Source: Rhodospirillales bacterium (GTDB lineage: Bacteria; Pseudomonadota; Alphaproteobacteria; Rhodospirillales; Casp-alpha2). From it: a stretch of DNA of 64,000 nucleotides. The DNA lies in NCBI GenBank assembly GCA_023145215.1, contig JAGLED010000026.1, positions 1 to 64,000 on the forward strand. The letters run 5' to 3'. Under the pieces are notes generated by a model, which was not told the DNA's origin, ran no database searches, and saw only the letters and a program-made list of their open reading frames with translations. A program made the position numbers and the translations under genes. This document shows, piece after piece, positions 27,932 to 39,200 of this stretch. Numbering within the stretch: position 1 is the first letter of the stretch; the number at the start of each line of letters is the position of its first letter.

Positions 27932-28366
27932 TCAGGGCGGGACCGGCATGACCCGCTGGTTGGTCGACCGCAGCTTACGCGTCACGTCGAGGAACAGGCT
28001 TTCGTAGAACCGGGCCGCGAAGCTGATATCCGAATTCAGTTTTTCCAGCAGAATGGCCTTCGGTACGGTGAGAATCTCCGCCGGGCCATCCGCGACGATG
28101 TTGGCACTGGCGCCCTTGCCGTCCATCAGCGACATTTCACCGATCACTTCGCCGGGGCCGAGCGGGCCCGCGAATTCGGCGCAGATTTCATCCAGATAAA
28201 CCCGGGTGACGCGCAGGAACCCGGATTTGATCAGCAACAGGCTGTCGACGACCTCGCCCTCGGCGATGATCGTGTCCCCGGAGTTGTAGTTGAGAGTTTC
28301 GGCATTGGCGACAAGCCAATCGCGTTCTTCGTCCGTCAGTTTGGGAAATGCCCCAATCAGGTTCAT
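27932..28366 (-). CDS. Stand-alone cyclic-nucleotide-binding domain protein
   Basis: A 144-residue protein with one cNMP-binding fold: LNYNSGDTIIAEGEVVDSLL, LIKSGFLRV, and the phosphate-binding cassette region LGPGEVIGEMSLMDGKGASA near residue 88. The usual Arg of the cassette is not obvious (DGKGASANI), so nucleotide binding is uncertain. There is no helix-turn-helix after the fold. The C-terminus is a short helix (RFYESLFLDVTRKLRSTNQR). It is likely a regulatory or sensory subunit. It lies immediately upstream of the epoxide-hydrolase-like gene. Confidence 0.83.
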   Translation of the reverse strand: MNLIGAFPKLTDEERDWLVANAETLNYNSGDTIIAEGEVVDSLLLIKSGFLRVTRVYLDEICAEFAGPLGPGEVIGEMSLMDGKGASANIVADGPAEILTVPKAILLEKLNSDISFAARFYESLFLDVTRKLRSTNQRVMPVPP

Positions 28367-28453
28367 CCGCGAAGTCCTCTCTCGTCCCGTCGCCGCAATT
28401 ATTAGTAAACAGGTGTTTGAGATTTCGCGGCGAGGGTATGATAATCCGGTGTC

Positions 28454-28747
28454 ATGGAAAATTACAAACGCTTAGCCGCTGGTCTTTTGCTGATTGCCGT
28501 CGCCGGGTGCGCCGTCGTCGAGAAGGATGGGGATCACATCGCCATCCGGCATTCGTCCGAAAACAACCTGTTCGTTCAACGCGAAGCGGACGATCACTGC
28601 GCGTACTTCGGCAAGAAGGCGGTCAAGGTTCAGGAAAGCGACCCGATGGCCTCGATCCTGTTCCTGCGCTCGCGCGTCAGCACGTTCAAGTGCGTCCACG
28701 AGAGCGAACTGCCCAAGGACGGGGAGGGGAAGAAGCCCGCGTCCTGA
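28454..28747 (+). CDS. Small predicted lipoprotein
   Basis: A 97-residue protein with signal MENYKRLAAGLLLIAVAGC and lipobox AVAGC (Cys19). The mature part contains two more cysteines (DDHCAYFGKKAV, FKCVHESELP). No family is recognised. It diverges from the cyclic-nucleotide-binding gene. Confidence 0.72.
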   Translation: MENYKRLAAGLLLIAVAGCAVVEKDGDHIAIRHSSENNLFVQREADDHCAYFGKKAVKVQESDPMASILFLRSRVSTFKCVHESELPKDGEGKKPAS

Positions 28748-28778
28748 CGGGGGCCGTTTCAGATTCGTAAGACGAGTG

Positions 28779-28982
28779 TCAGTGGACGACGCAGTTTTCG
28801 GGTCGCTCTTCGGATAACAGCTCTTCGGCGGCACGCGCGATCCTGAGCCATACCTCGCGGCCCGCCGGATCACCGGCATCGCGCAACTGGTCGGCCTTGA
28901 TGAAGGCGCCGGCCGGGGCGAATTCCCCGTATTCCTGAATCATGAGCGTAGCAGTCCGGTAAACGTCGGCGGAAATCAGCAT
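28779..28982 (-). CDS. Short protein, possibly DUF6961-like
   Basis: A 67-residue protein: VYRTATLMIQEYGEFAPAGA followed by FIKADQLRDAGDPAGREVWL and RIARAAEELLSEERP. The order of a helix with YG, an A.I.AD.L..AGD step and a W.RI..A..EL helix resembles a short alphaproteobacterial family (DUF6961 type). I recall that family only approximately. It lies 23 bases downstream of fliN on the same strand. Confidence 0.6.
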   Translation of the reverse strand: MLISADVYRTATLMIQEYGEFAPAGAFIKADQLRDAGDPAGREVWLRIARAAEELLSEERPENCVVH

Positions 28983-29005
28983 GACGGGCCTCGTTCGACC
29001 CTTCC

Positions 29006-29293
29006 TCAGCCGGAAGGGCTTTTGATTACATCGTTGACGGTAACGCCAAGCCGGTCTTCGACAACGATGACCTCACCCTTGGCAATGAGCTGGTTGTTGG
29101 CATGAAGCTCAATGTCCTCGCCCACGGAGCGGTCCAGTTCGACGACCGCGCCCCGGCCGAGCTTGAGGATCTGGCTGATCGGCATGTATGCCGTGCCGAG
29201 CACCGCCGTCACCTCGAGTTTGACGTCGAGAACGGCCTCCATTTCGCTTCTGGAGCCGTCGCTTTTGACGCCGTATTCCTTGTCTTCTGCCAT
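29006..29293 (-). CDS. fliN: Flagellar motor switch protein FliN
   Basis: A 95-residue SpoA-domain protein. The core VLDVKLEVTAVLGTAYMPIS, ILKLGRGAVVELDRSVGEDI, ELHANNQLIAKGEVIVVEDR is the FliN/YscQ C-ring module. FliN forms the base of the rotor's C ring and helps with export. ATG 29291-29293 (MAEDKEYG) follows AGGAT; in-frame codons back to 29365 would add 24 atypical residues. The gene is an orphan here: no fliM, fliG or other flagellar gene lies nearby, so it either belongs to a dispersed flagellar regulon or is a second copy. Confidence 0.9.
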   Translation of the reverse strand: MAEDKEYGVKSDGSRSEMEAVLDVKLEVTAVLGTAYMPISQILKLGRGAVVELDRSVGEDIELHANNQLIAKGEVIVVEDRLGVTVNDVIKSPSG

Positions 29294-29398
29294 GGCGCGT
29301 ATCCTAGTCGTGACTTGGTTAACGGATGGTGAATCCCGCCCTTCCGGAGAATCGGAGCTTACCATTTTAAGCGTTTTCGGGGTATCGGCTTTGCGCCG

Positions 29399-30010
29399 TC
29401 AGATCCCGCCGCCCTGATCGATCTCGCCGGTCAGCATGCGGACGCGCTGTCTGAGGCTGGCGAGCGCGGGTTCAGCGAAGCCTTCCTGCTCAAGTTTCTC
29501 GACCGTGCTCATCAGATAATCGCGGTTGAGACCGCTCGATCCCTGGGCCCGCATGATGATCTCGGCGGCGCGCATTTCACCCAGGTCGCCGGCATAATGA
29601 TCGTGATCCGGATCGGCGATGAAGGTGAATCCCTGGACGTGTTCTCCATCGATATTCAAGGGGACGCAGGCGGGCTTATAGGCGTACCCGATCATCTCTC
29701 TTTCATAAAGGTAATCAATGATTTGTGGTCTATCCTTGATGTCTATCTTAAAGGCGATCCCGAGGCAGTATCCGCCCGCGTCGAGGCCTAGAACGAGCCC
29801 CGGCACGTCCATCGTGCCGCGATGGTGGCGGGAATAGATGCAGGGCGCACGATGGTATCCGTCCAGCCGCGCCGGGCACTGTTCCACGAAGCGGAAACCG
29901 GGCCGCCACATTAACGAGCCGTAGCCGAAGATCCACTCGATCTCGGGAATCTCGAACCCGCCCCTGGGGGTCGTCGTCGGGCGTACTTCCGGGTGTATTT
30001 CTCTGGGCAT
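29399..30010 (-). CDS. ChaC-like gamma-glutamylcyclotransferase
   Basis: A 203-residue protein of the ChaC/GGCT family, which in other organisms releases 5-oxoproline from gamma-glutamyl compounds such as glutathione. The substrate-binding loop is IFGYGSLMWRPGF (near residue 28), and the candidate catalytic Glu lies in YLYEREMIGYAY near residue 105. The segment RRAPCIYSRHHRGT-like (HRAPCIYSRHHRGT) is typical. It is the last minus-strand gene before the giant surface-protein gene and diverges from it. Confidence 0.88.
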   Translation of the reverse strand: MPREIHPEVRPTTTPRGGFEIPEIEWIFGYGSLMWRPGFRFVEQCPARLDGYHRAPCIYSRHHRGTMDVPGLVLGLDAGGYCLGIAFKIDIKDRPQIIDYLYEREMIGYAYKPACVPLNIDGEHVQGFTFIADPDHDHYAGDLGEMRAAEIIMRAQGSSGLNRDYLMSTVEKLEQEGFAEPALASLRQRVRMLTGEIDQGGGI

Positions 30011-30113
30011 GACTCGCGGGTTTTTACGGGGTTTCCGAACGTATCGTTTCGGCTAGACTAATCGCCTGGAATGAAACGGCCAACCTTCGGAATTTAATTA
30101 AAATTTTAGGAAA

Positions 30114-30129
30114 AGTGACGCTTGTCACA
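30114..30129. promoter_or_regulatory. CRP-like palindrome upstream of the giant surface-protein gene
   Basis: AGTGACGCTTGTCACA matches TGTGA-N6-TCACA at nine of ten conserved positions; GTGAC...GTCAC is a perfect inverted repeat. It lies 120 bases before the ATG at 30249 and 104 bases from the divergent ChaC start, beside an AT-rich stretch (30091-30108). It could control either gene. Confidence 0.5.
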
Positions 30130-30248
30130 GTGCGGTCGGAGTAATGTGTCGATAAAGGGGATACAGGGCGAAGAATCCGTCCTGATTCGTACCAAAAAAG
30201 GTGTGTTCGCGGTCGGGGGCTGCAGGACACCGGGCCGGGGGGCCATGA

Positions 30249-33200
30249 ATGAATAATATGCCGACGGATACCGGTGGCGGCGCTGGGGGCTCAGATCGTT
30301 CAGGGGACGAGCATATCCTGATCACCGCCGAGGCCGGCAAGGACGTCGTCATCGGCGAAGCATGGTTCCTCCGCGCCGATTTCGATCGTGAAGGCCCGGA
30401 TCTGGTGATCAAGGGCCCCGACGGCGAACTGGTCATCGTCCGCGGTTATTTCGATCTTCCCGATCCCCCGGATATTACGACCCCCGACGGCGTGATGATC
30501 CGCGGCGAGACCGCGACCATCCTCGCCGGACCGCGCACCGACCTTCAATACGCCCAGGCCCAGGAAATCGCTCAGGTCGAACCGATCGGCACCGTTGAAA
30601 CCATCGAGGGTACGGTCGAGGTGACCCGTGCCGACGGCACCAAGGTCACCCTTCAGGCCGGCGATCCGGTGTTCCAGGGTGACGTCATCGAAACCGGCAA
30701 GGCCGGCGCCGTCGGTATCGTGTTCGCCGACGAGAGTACCTTCGCGCTGGGCGAAGCGGGGCGGATGGTCCTCGACGAGATGATTTACGATCCGGCCGCC
30801 CAGCAGGGCGAAGCCGCGATCTCGCTGTTGCAGGGCGCGTTCACCTTCGTTTCCGGCCAGATCGCCAAGACCGGCGTCGACGCCATGGTCGTCGATACGC
30901 CGACCGCGACCATCGGTATCCGCGGCACGGCGGGCGGTGGCGGCGTCAACGCGCAGGGTCAGATCACCATCGCCATCACCAACGAAACCGGCGGGTTCGT
31001 GGGCGAAATAACGATTTCGACGGATGCCGGCTCCAGGGTCATCAACCAGGCCTTCCAGGCGATGTCGGTATCGAGCCGGGGCGACGCGCCGTCGGAGCCG
31101 TTCGTGATGACGGCGCGGCAGTTCGGTCAGGCCTTTGGCTCGGCGATGAAGAATCTGCCGAACGCCCAGAATGCGTTGCCGCCCGAAGTCGTGCAGGAAG
31201 CCAACCAGGCTTATGAGGAATCTCAGCAGGTCCGCCAGCAAGCCGAACAGGCGGAGCAGGAAAAAGAACAGAAGCAGGCCGAAGCCGAAGAGGCCCAGCA
31301 ACAGGAACAGGCAGCGGAAGCGGAAGCCGAATCGGCCAAAGCCGAAGCAGCGGCGGCGCAGGAACAGGCGGCGGCACAGGAAGCAGCGGCGGCAGCCAAG
31401 GCAGCCGAAGCGGCGGCGGCGGCGCAGGCGGCGGCTGCGGCGGAGGAACAGGCGGCGGCGGCGACCACGCCCGAAGAACAGGCGGCTGCACAGGCCGCGG
31501 CGGAAGCGGCCAAGGCGGCGGCAGCCGAAGCGGCGGCGGCGGCAGCGGCGGAAGCGGCGGCGGCCGCACAGGCAGCGGCGGCAGCCGAAGCGGCAGCGGC
31601 GGAAAGCGTGGCCAAGGAAGCTCAGGCGGCGCAGATCGGCGCCGAGGCGGCGGCGAAAGCGGGGGAAGCCGCAGCGGCGGCCAAGGCGGCGGCGGCGGCC
31701 AAGGCGGCGGCGCTTGAAAGCAGTCCGGAATCCGCGGTCGTTCAGGCCGCCGACGCGGCGGGCGTTGAAACCCACCTGAAACAGCAGGTCGAACAGCAGA
31801 AACAGGAAGTCCAGCAGGAAGCCCAGCAGGCCGAGCAGCAGGAACAGGAAGCCCTGGCCCGCGCCGAGCAGAAACAGGTTGAAGCCCAAACCAAGGCCGA
31901 AGAGGCCGCGGCCCGTCAGGCGGCGGCTGCCGAAGCCGCGGCGCGTGCCGAAGCGGCGGCGCAGGAAGCGGGGCAGCAAGCCGTTGGCAACGAAGGTGAC
32001 GGCCAAGGTGATGGTGACGGCCAAGGTGATGGTGACGGCCAAGGTGACGGTGACGGCCAAGGTGACGGTGACGGCCAGGGCGAAGGTGACGGCCAAGGTA
32101 ATGGTGACGGTCAGCAGGGTCAGGGCGGCGAAGGTGGTGACGGTGGAGAAGGTGGTGAAGGCGGTGAAAATACGCCGTTGCCGCCTCCGACCACTACCAC
32201 ACCGCCACCACCTCCAACAATCATCACGCCGGTCTTCACGACGTCTCCTGTATCGCCGCCGCCCCCGACATCGCCGCCGCCCGACACAAGCAAAGACAAC
32301 GACAACAATGACCCGACCCAACCCGTCGAGGTCACCGACCCACCGGACGTCACGACCGATGGCACGGCGATCGACGGCTATCTGCGCGGCGCGACCGTTT
32401 TTGTCGACGCGAACGAAAACGGCACGCTCGACGCCGGCGAGGTTTCGACCACGACCGATACCTACGGCTCGTTCAGCCTGACCGTCCCGCAGTCGCTTTC
32501 CGGCTTCCCGCTCGTGTTGACCGGCGGTGTCGACATCACGACAGGCCTGCGGTTCGAGGGCACGTTGAAGGCGCCCGCCGGTTCGACGGTCGTCACGCCC
32601 TTGACGACGCTGATGCAGTACATGGTGGATAACGGTGACGCGGCCGATGAAGACGAAGCCCACGATCTGATCGTGCAGAAGCTTGGCGTTTCGTTGGGCA
32701 CCGGCGACGACCTGCGCGATTACGACCCCATCGCGGCGGAAGATGGCGGGGTTTTCGCCGCCGGCCTCAAGATCGTCAGTACCGCGCACCTGCTGGCAAA
32801 TGCCATCGAGGGACGGTCCGGCACGGCGTCGGCGGCGACGGTCGATGCGGTGATCGCCGCGCTTGCGACCGAACTGGCCAATGTCGACGAAAACAACGCC
32901 AGCGACAGCTTCGATACGCAAGCGCGTATTACCTCAATCATCAATCGTATCGCGTCGAACCTTTCGGGCGTCACGGCGACCCATTTCACCGGCAACGCCG
33001 ATGAGATCGCCGGTCTTATCCAGCAGGCGAACAGCCACTTCGACAGCAACACCGGCAGCTTCGACGCCCTGGCACGCGGAGCCTACACGGCGCTCGGCGC
33101 GGCGACCGACCATATATATGACGCCGGGCAGGGGCAGGATTTCTCCAGCGTCAACGGCGGGTTCGATTTCTCGACCAACGCGGCCGGTGCGACGCACGTG

Positions 33201-36200
33201 TCGTTCACGGCAACGACCAATTTCGTGATCGGCACGGCGGCGGGCGACTTCGTTTCCGTTGAGGATACGATCCTGTCGACATCGGGGCGCGACATCATCG
33301 ACGGTCTTGCCGGGAACGACGTCATCGACGCCGACGACGGGGCCGACGTGGTGTTCGGCGGCGGCGGCGACGACACGCTCTATGGCCGGGGCGGCAACGA
33401 CTTCCTTTATGGCGATGCGGGCAACGATACTCTCGAAGGCGGTACCGGCACGGATGTGCTGGACGGCGGCGACGGAAACGACACCTTTGTCATCGATACC
33501 GAAACCGGCGTCACGGACACGGTGGTCGGCGGCGCGGGCTCGGATACGCTCAGCTTCGAGAACACGACATCGGGCACGACTATTACCGCCGGTCTCGGCA
33601 CCGACAGCTTCATTGGCTCGTCGATGGGCCTCTCGAACGTGGATTTCAGCGGGATCGAGAACCTTCGGGGCGCGTCGGGCAACACCAACGTGCTGACCGG
33701 CGACAGCGGCGACAACACGCTGACCGGCGGCGGGGTCTATGACTCTCTGAGCGGTGGCGCCGGTAACGACACCCTCGACGGTCAGGGCGGCGCGGATATT
33801 CTGAACGGCGGCGACGGCGCGGACACCATCTTCGGCGGGTCGGAGAACGACACCATCGACGGCGGCGCGGGCGACGACGATATCGACGGTGGCACCGGCG
33901 ACGACACGATCACCGGCGGCACCGGCAACGACACCATCGACGGCGGCGCGGGCAGCGACCGGGTGCGACTATCCGGCAGCCGCGACGATTATAGCTACGA
34001 AGAAGTTTCGACCGGTGTGTTCGAATTCACGCGCACGTCGACGGGCGAGGTCGATACGCTGACCAACGTCGAACTTGTCACGTTCGACAGCGGACCGTCG
34101 CTCAGCCTTGAATCGGTGAATGAGACCGACGGTTCCGGCGTCGTCGGCGGTAGTGAACAGGGCGATACCATCGTCATGACCGGCAACGGTGAAGCGTTCG
34201 GCTTCGGCGGTCCGGATGCGCTCAGCGTGACGGCCACGCCGACCGACGTGACCCTCGAAGGCGGCGAAGGGAACGACATCCTCGAAGTCGATCATGGCAA
34301 CAGCGGCACGATCGTCGCGCGCTATGAGGGCGATATCGGGGACATCACCGTCGCCGATGACAGTGCTGTCGTGCGTGCGCCGTTCGAAACCGCGGACAGT
34401 GCATTATCCACGGCGCTCGACAATATCCTCGGCAACGACCGGGCGGGAACTTCCGCCGGTTTGATGTTCGATGCGAATACGTTCGGCACGGACAACTCCG
34501 ATGACGCATTTATCGCCCTGAACAGCACATCTTTCAGCCTCTCGAGTTTGACGAATATCGCGAGCACGATATCCACCCTGCAATCGGCCATCGATCTGGA
34601 AAATGGGCAACAGGCGCCGCTCGATACCACCCTGGCGCAACAGTTTATCGACGATTATCTGACGCCCATCGAAACGGCTATCGACAACGCCGTTTCCAAC
34701 GCCACGGCGGCATTCGCGAACGTGCCGACCGTGGACGCGGTCGCGTATCCCGAACGGGCGGAAACCCAGGGCATCGTCGCCGGGAACGTCACCTCCTACC
34801 TGAACGGTTCGTTCACCACGATTTCGGCGCTTTTGGGGGCGGAAAGCTACAACCAGAGCGAACTCGACCATATTTCGGGTGCGACGTCGTCCGACCATTT
34901 CTTCGTCACGGCGACAGACAACAATACCGCCGACGGCGACGAGGGAACGGACATCCTGACCGACGTTAACGCGGTCGAGTTCGAAGGCGGCATTACCGCG
35001 AGCGTCTCAGACGTGCTCAACAATTCTCACACGGGAACCACGGGCGCTGACATTCTGGATGTGGATAGCGTCGGCGAGAACCTTGTCTACGGTGGCGCCG
35101 GCAACGACACGCTCACCGGCAGCACCGCCGCCGACATTCTGGCCGGTGGGACCGGGAACGACTACATCGACGGCGATGCGGGCGACGACCAGCTTTCCGG
35201 CGGTCAGGGCGACGACACCGTTCTGGGTGGACTGGGTAATGACATTCTGGTCGGCAGTGCCGGGAACGATACGCTGACCGGCGGCGACGGTAGCGATACC
35301 CTCGACGGCGGCGCCGGCACCGACACGGCGGTGTTCACCAATAACCTGAGTGACTATTCGTTCACGTCGACGTTCGACGCCGACGGCGATCTTGCATCGC
35401 TGACGGTCGGCCACTACCCGGCGGGCACGCTGTCGCTCGCGGGCGATGGTGAGGACGTTCTCCGGAACATCGAAAACCTGACGTTTGCGGATGCGACCCT
35501 CGATCTGAGCAACCTGAGCGCATCGGGGACCGCCGCCGACGACCTGCTGCTCGGCAGCACCAGCGCCGAAACGTTTACCGCGGGCGCGGGTAACGACGTC
35601 GTTTACGGGCAGGACGGCGACGACCGGCTCGACGGCGGGGCGGGCGGCGACACGCTGATCGGCGGTGCGGGGGCGGACACCTTCGTGGTGTCCGAAGGGA
35701 ACGATACCATCGTCCCGGACAGCGGCAACGATACGCTGGAGTTCGATGCCACCAATCGGACCATCCGCGGGTTGGAGCGCGATGGCACGGACCTCGTGCT
35801 GACCTTCGAAGATGCCGACGGCGACGAGCACACGACCACCGTTCAGGGCGCATTCGGGGCGACGCCGCTGCAGGCGATCCACATCTTCGATAACGACGAA
35901 GGAAGCGATGCCACCTACGCCTTCCGGACCTTCCTTAACGGGGTATCGGGCGACGAAATCCTGTTCGCGACGTCGGCCGGCAGCATCATCAGCGGCGGCG
36001 ACGGTCATGATCTTATCGTCGGCGGGGCCGGGAACGACATTCTCGACGGCGGCGACGGCGACGATCTGTTCCTGGGGAGCGCCGGTGACGACACGATTAC
36101 GGGCGGCCCTGGATACGACAGGGTGTCTTATGAGACAGCGGATGCCGGTGTCTCCGTCGATCTCGGCCTCGGCACCGCCACAGGCGGCGCGGGCAACGAT

Positions 36201-39200
36201 CAGCTTTCGGGCATCTGGGACGTCGACGGCTCGCGTTTCGACGACATCATCACGGGCAACACCGACGACAACATCCTCTACGGCGATGCCGGCAACGATA
36301 CTTTGGACGGCGGCGCGGGTGAGGATTTCCTGATCGGCGGCGCGGGCGATGACACCCTGATCTATGACGGCGTCGACAACGAGGTACATGGCGGCGCGGG
36401 CGAAGACACGGTGCAGGTCGCCGATGGCCTGAACTTGGCGATCATCGACGGCGCGACGCCGACCGACCCCGACGTGCCGACGACCCCGACCGGCGTGACC
36501 ACGCCTGCCGATGCGCTGCAGGAAATCGAGAACATTCTGCTGTCGGGCGCCAGCGGCAACGATCTCTATCTCGATGCGGCGGGCGTGCTGCGCGTCACCG
36601 ATACGGACAACACGCTGACCATTCAGGGCGGTGCGGACGACAGCATATCGGCGACGGATGCGGATGGGACGTGGTCGCTGACCGGCACCGAGACCATCGA
36701 CGGCGAGTTATATAATGTGTACGAGGCGGAACTCGATCACGACAGCAACGCCGCGACCCCGGACCAGACGATCACGCTGAAGGTCGATCAGGATATCGAG
36801 CAGGGCGGGATCGCCAACGCCGCCGCGCAGGTTTCCAACCCGGTGATCAACGGCGCGGGGCAGGCGCTATTCGGGCTCGACGGGGTCGCGATCACCGATA
36901 GCGACGATCAGGGCGGCACGTATACCGTTACCATCGCCACCGGCGGCCTCGCGTTCCTCAACGTCGACGATACGGTGACGGGCGGTCTGACCGCGGCCGG
37001 GATCGACGGCAACGGCTCGAATACGGTGACGCTGACCGGCACGCTTTCGGCGATCAACGCGACCCTCGCCGCGTCGGGCGGACTGACCTACGCGACCAAC
37101 GGCCAGACCGGCAGCGACGCGCTCTCGATCACCGTCGTCGACGACGGCGGCACCGTCGGGATCGCACGGACGATCACCGACAGCATCGATGTCAGTCTTC
37201 AGCTCGTAGACAACACGGCGACGATCGGCAGCAGTCCGGATTTCGATACGGTGGGGATCTGGAGCGAGGGTGTTCTGCCGTCGGCCATCCATAACATCAT
37301 CGTACCGGGAGGCAGTGGTTCGCTGCACCTGGAGAACGGTCATGTCGCAACCGTCGGCGCCGCGTCTGTCGATAACGCGTTCTATATCACCGACGGGTCG
37401 TTGACCATCAACGGTGACGTTACGGTGCCGACGTTGGGCTATTTCCAGGTCGACGGCGGCACGCTCACCCTCGACGGCGGCATCGATGACAACGGCCGCT
37501 TCTACCTGAAGTCCGGGACGCTTGCGGGTGCAGGCGACATCTCGGTGTCGCGCTTCTTCTTTGGCTATCAGGGGACGAGCGGCGACGTCATGACAATCAC
37601 CGCCGATCTTACGGTCGCCGACGTTGCGTCTCAGGTATCGCTGGTTCAGGGCACCGGCAGCACGGTGATCGACGGCGGGTCGATTACGGTTGAGGGCGAT
37701 CTGGGCTTCGAAAACGGGCAGACCGGGTTTGAGCTCGACAACGGCGCCGAGATCACGGTCGCCAACGGCGGTCTGCTCGACCTTGAGGACGCCGACGGCA
37801 TCAACGTCGGTTCAGGCGGCGGCAAGGTGACGGTGCTTGCGGGCGGCACGCTTGACCGCTCTACCAACACCGGCGACACGGCGATCCACGCCGAGGTCGA
37901 TCTGGCGGGCACGCTGACGGTGCAGAGCGGCAAGCTGGAACTCGCGGGCGGCGGGTCGATCACGAATTCGGCGACCGTTTCCAGCGGCGCGATCCTTGAG
38001 CTCAGCGGCTCGAACGCGTTCGCCGTCGACGCTGCGTTCAACCTCGGCGGCGCGGGCACGACGCTTCTGGACGCGGCGACGGTAAACGTGACCGGCGCCT
38101 TCGCGGTGCTTGGCAGTCACACCCTCGACATTGCCGCGGGCACGACCGTCAACGTCACCGACGGCTCGTTCTCCAACGCCGGTACGATCACGGGTGAGGG
38201 CACGCTTAACATCGCCGACGGCGTTTCTTTCACCAACACCGGTATCATTGATCCGGATGGGTCGCTGACGATCACCGGCGACATCGCGCTCGAGGCGTCG
38301 GGCGGCCTGACTCTGGACATCGCAGGTGTCGCTGATCACGACGTCCTGAATGCGGAATCGCTCGACCTCAGCGATCTGAGCGATACCTTGAACCTTGTCT
38401 TCGCGAACGGCGCCAGCGACGGCGACGAATTCCAGATCGTGACCTACACCGAAAACGACACGGACCTGTCCGACGTCTTCAACAACGTCAACGTGACCGG
38501 TCTGGGACCCACCCAGGACATCGAGCTCACCTATACCGCGACAGGCATCACGGCGACGGTGGTGCAGCCGCCGGACATCCTCGGCGCCAGTGTCAATGCC
38601 GGTGCGCTGCAGTTCGATGGTGTCGACGATGTCGTGACGACACCGGTCACGGCGCTTGGTTCAAGCTTTACCGTCGAAGCCTGGTTCCAGACCGGCGACG
38701 ATCCGGCTGACGGTAATTTCCGGCCGATCCTCTCAAAGCAGGGGACGACGCCGGACAACTACCTGACGCCGTTCGATCTGCAGATCCAAAGCAACGGCAA
38801 TCTGAACTTCTTCATGGGGAACGGAAGCAATTATGGTGTTTCGCTAGATGGCGGCACGCTCTCCGCCAATACCTGGTATCAGGTGGCGGTCAGCTACGAC
38901 GACACCGACGGCACGACGACGATGTACCTGGACGGCGCCGAGGTTGCCACGGACACGTTCAGCGGCACGCCGGTCATAAACAGCGAAGCGATCCAGATCG
39001 GTCATTTTGAAAACGGTGCCAGCCAGCATTACGAAGGTGCCATCGGCGAAGTGCGGATTTGGGATGACGTCCGCACGGCGACGGAGGTCGCCGACAACTT
39101 TGATATCCGTATTGCCGATCCGTCGACAGAACAGGGGCTTGCCGCCAACTGGACGTTGGACGAACTGAATGCCGCCGGCAAGGTTGTCGACGTGACGGGC

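Noticed and set aside
31995-32114. Regular 18-base repeats that could be mistaken for a CRISPR array
   Set aside because: Units are contiguous with no spacers, stay in the reading frame of the giant gene, and encode GDGDGQ. No cas genes are near.
30300-32921. An 873-codon open frame on the minus strand, opposite the Ala-rich part of the giant gene
   Set aside because: It is a shadow of GC-rich repetitive coding DNA. Its translation is Arg/Gly-rich low complexity with no domain, and the plus strand carries clear FecR, coiled-coil and RTX signals.
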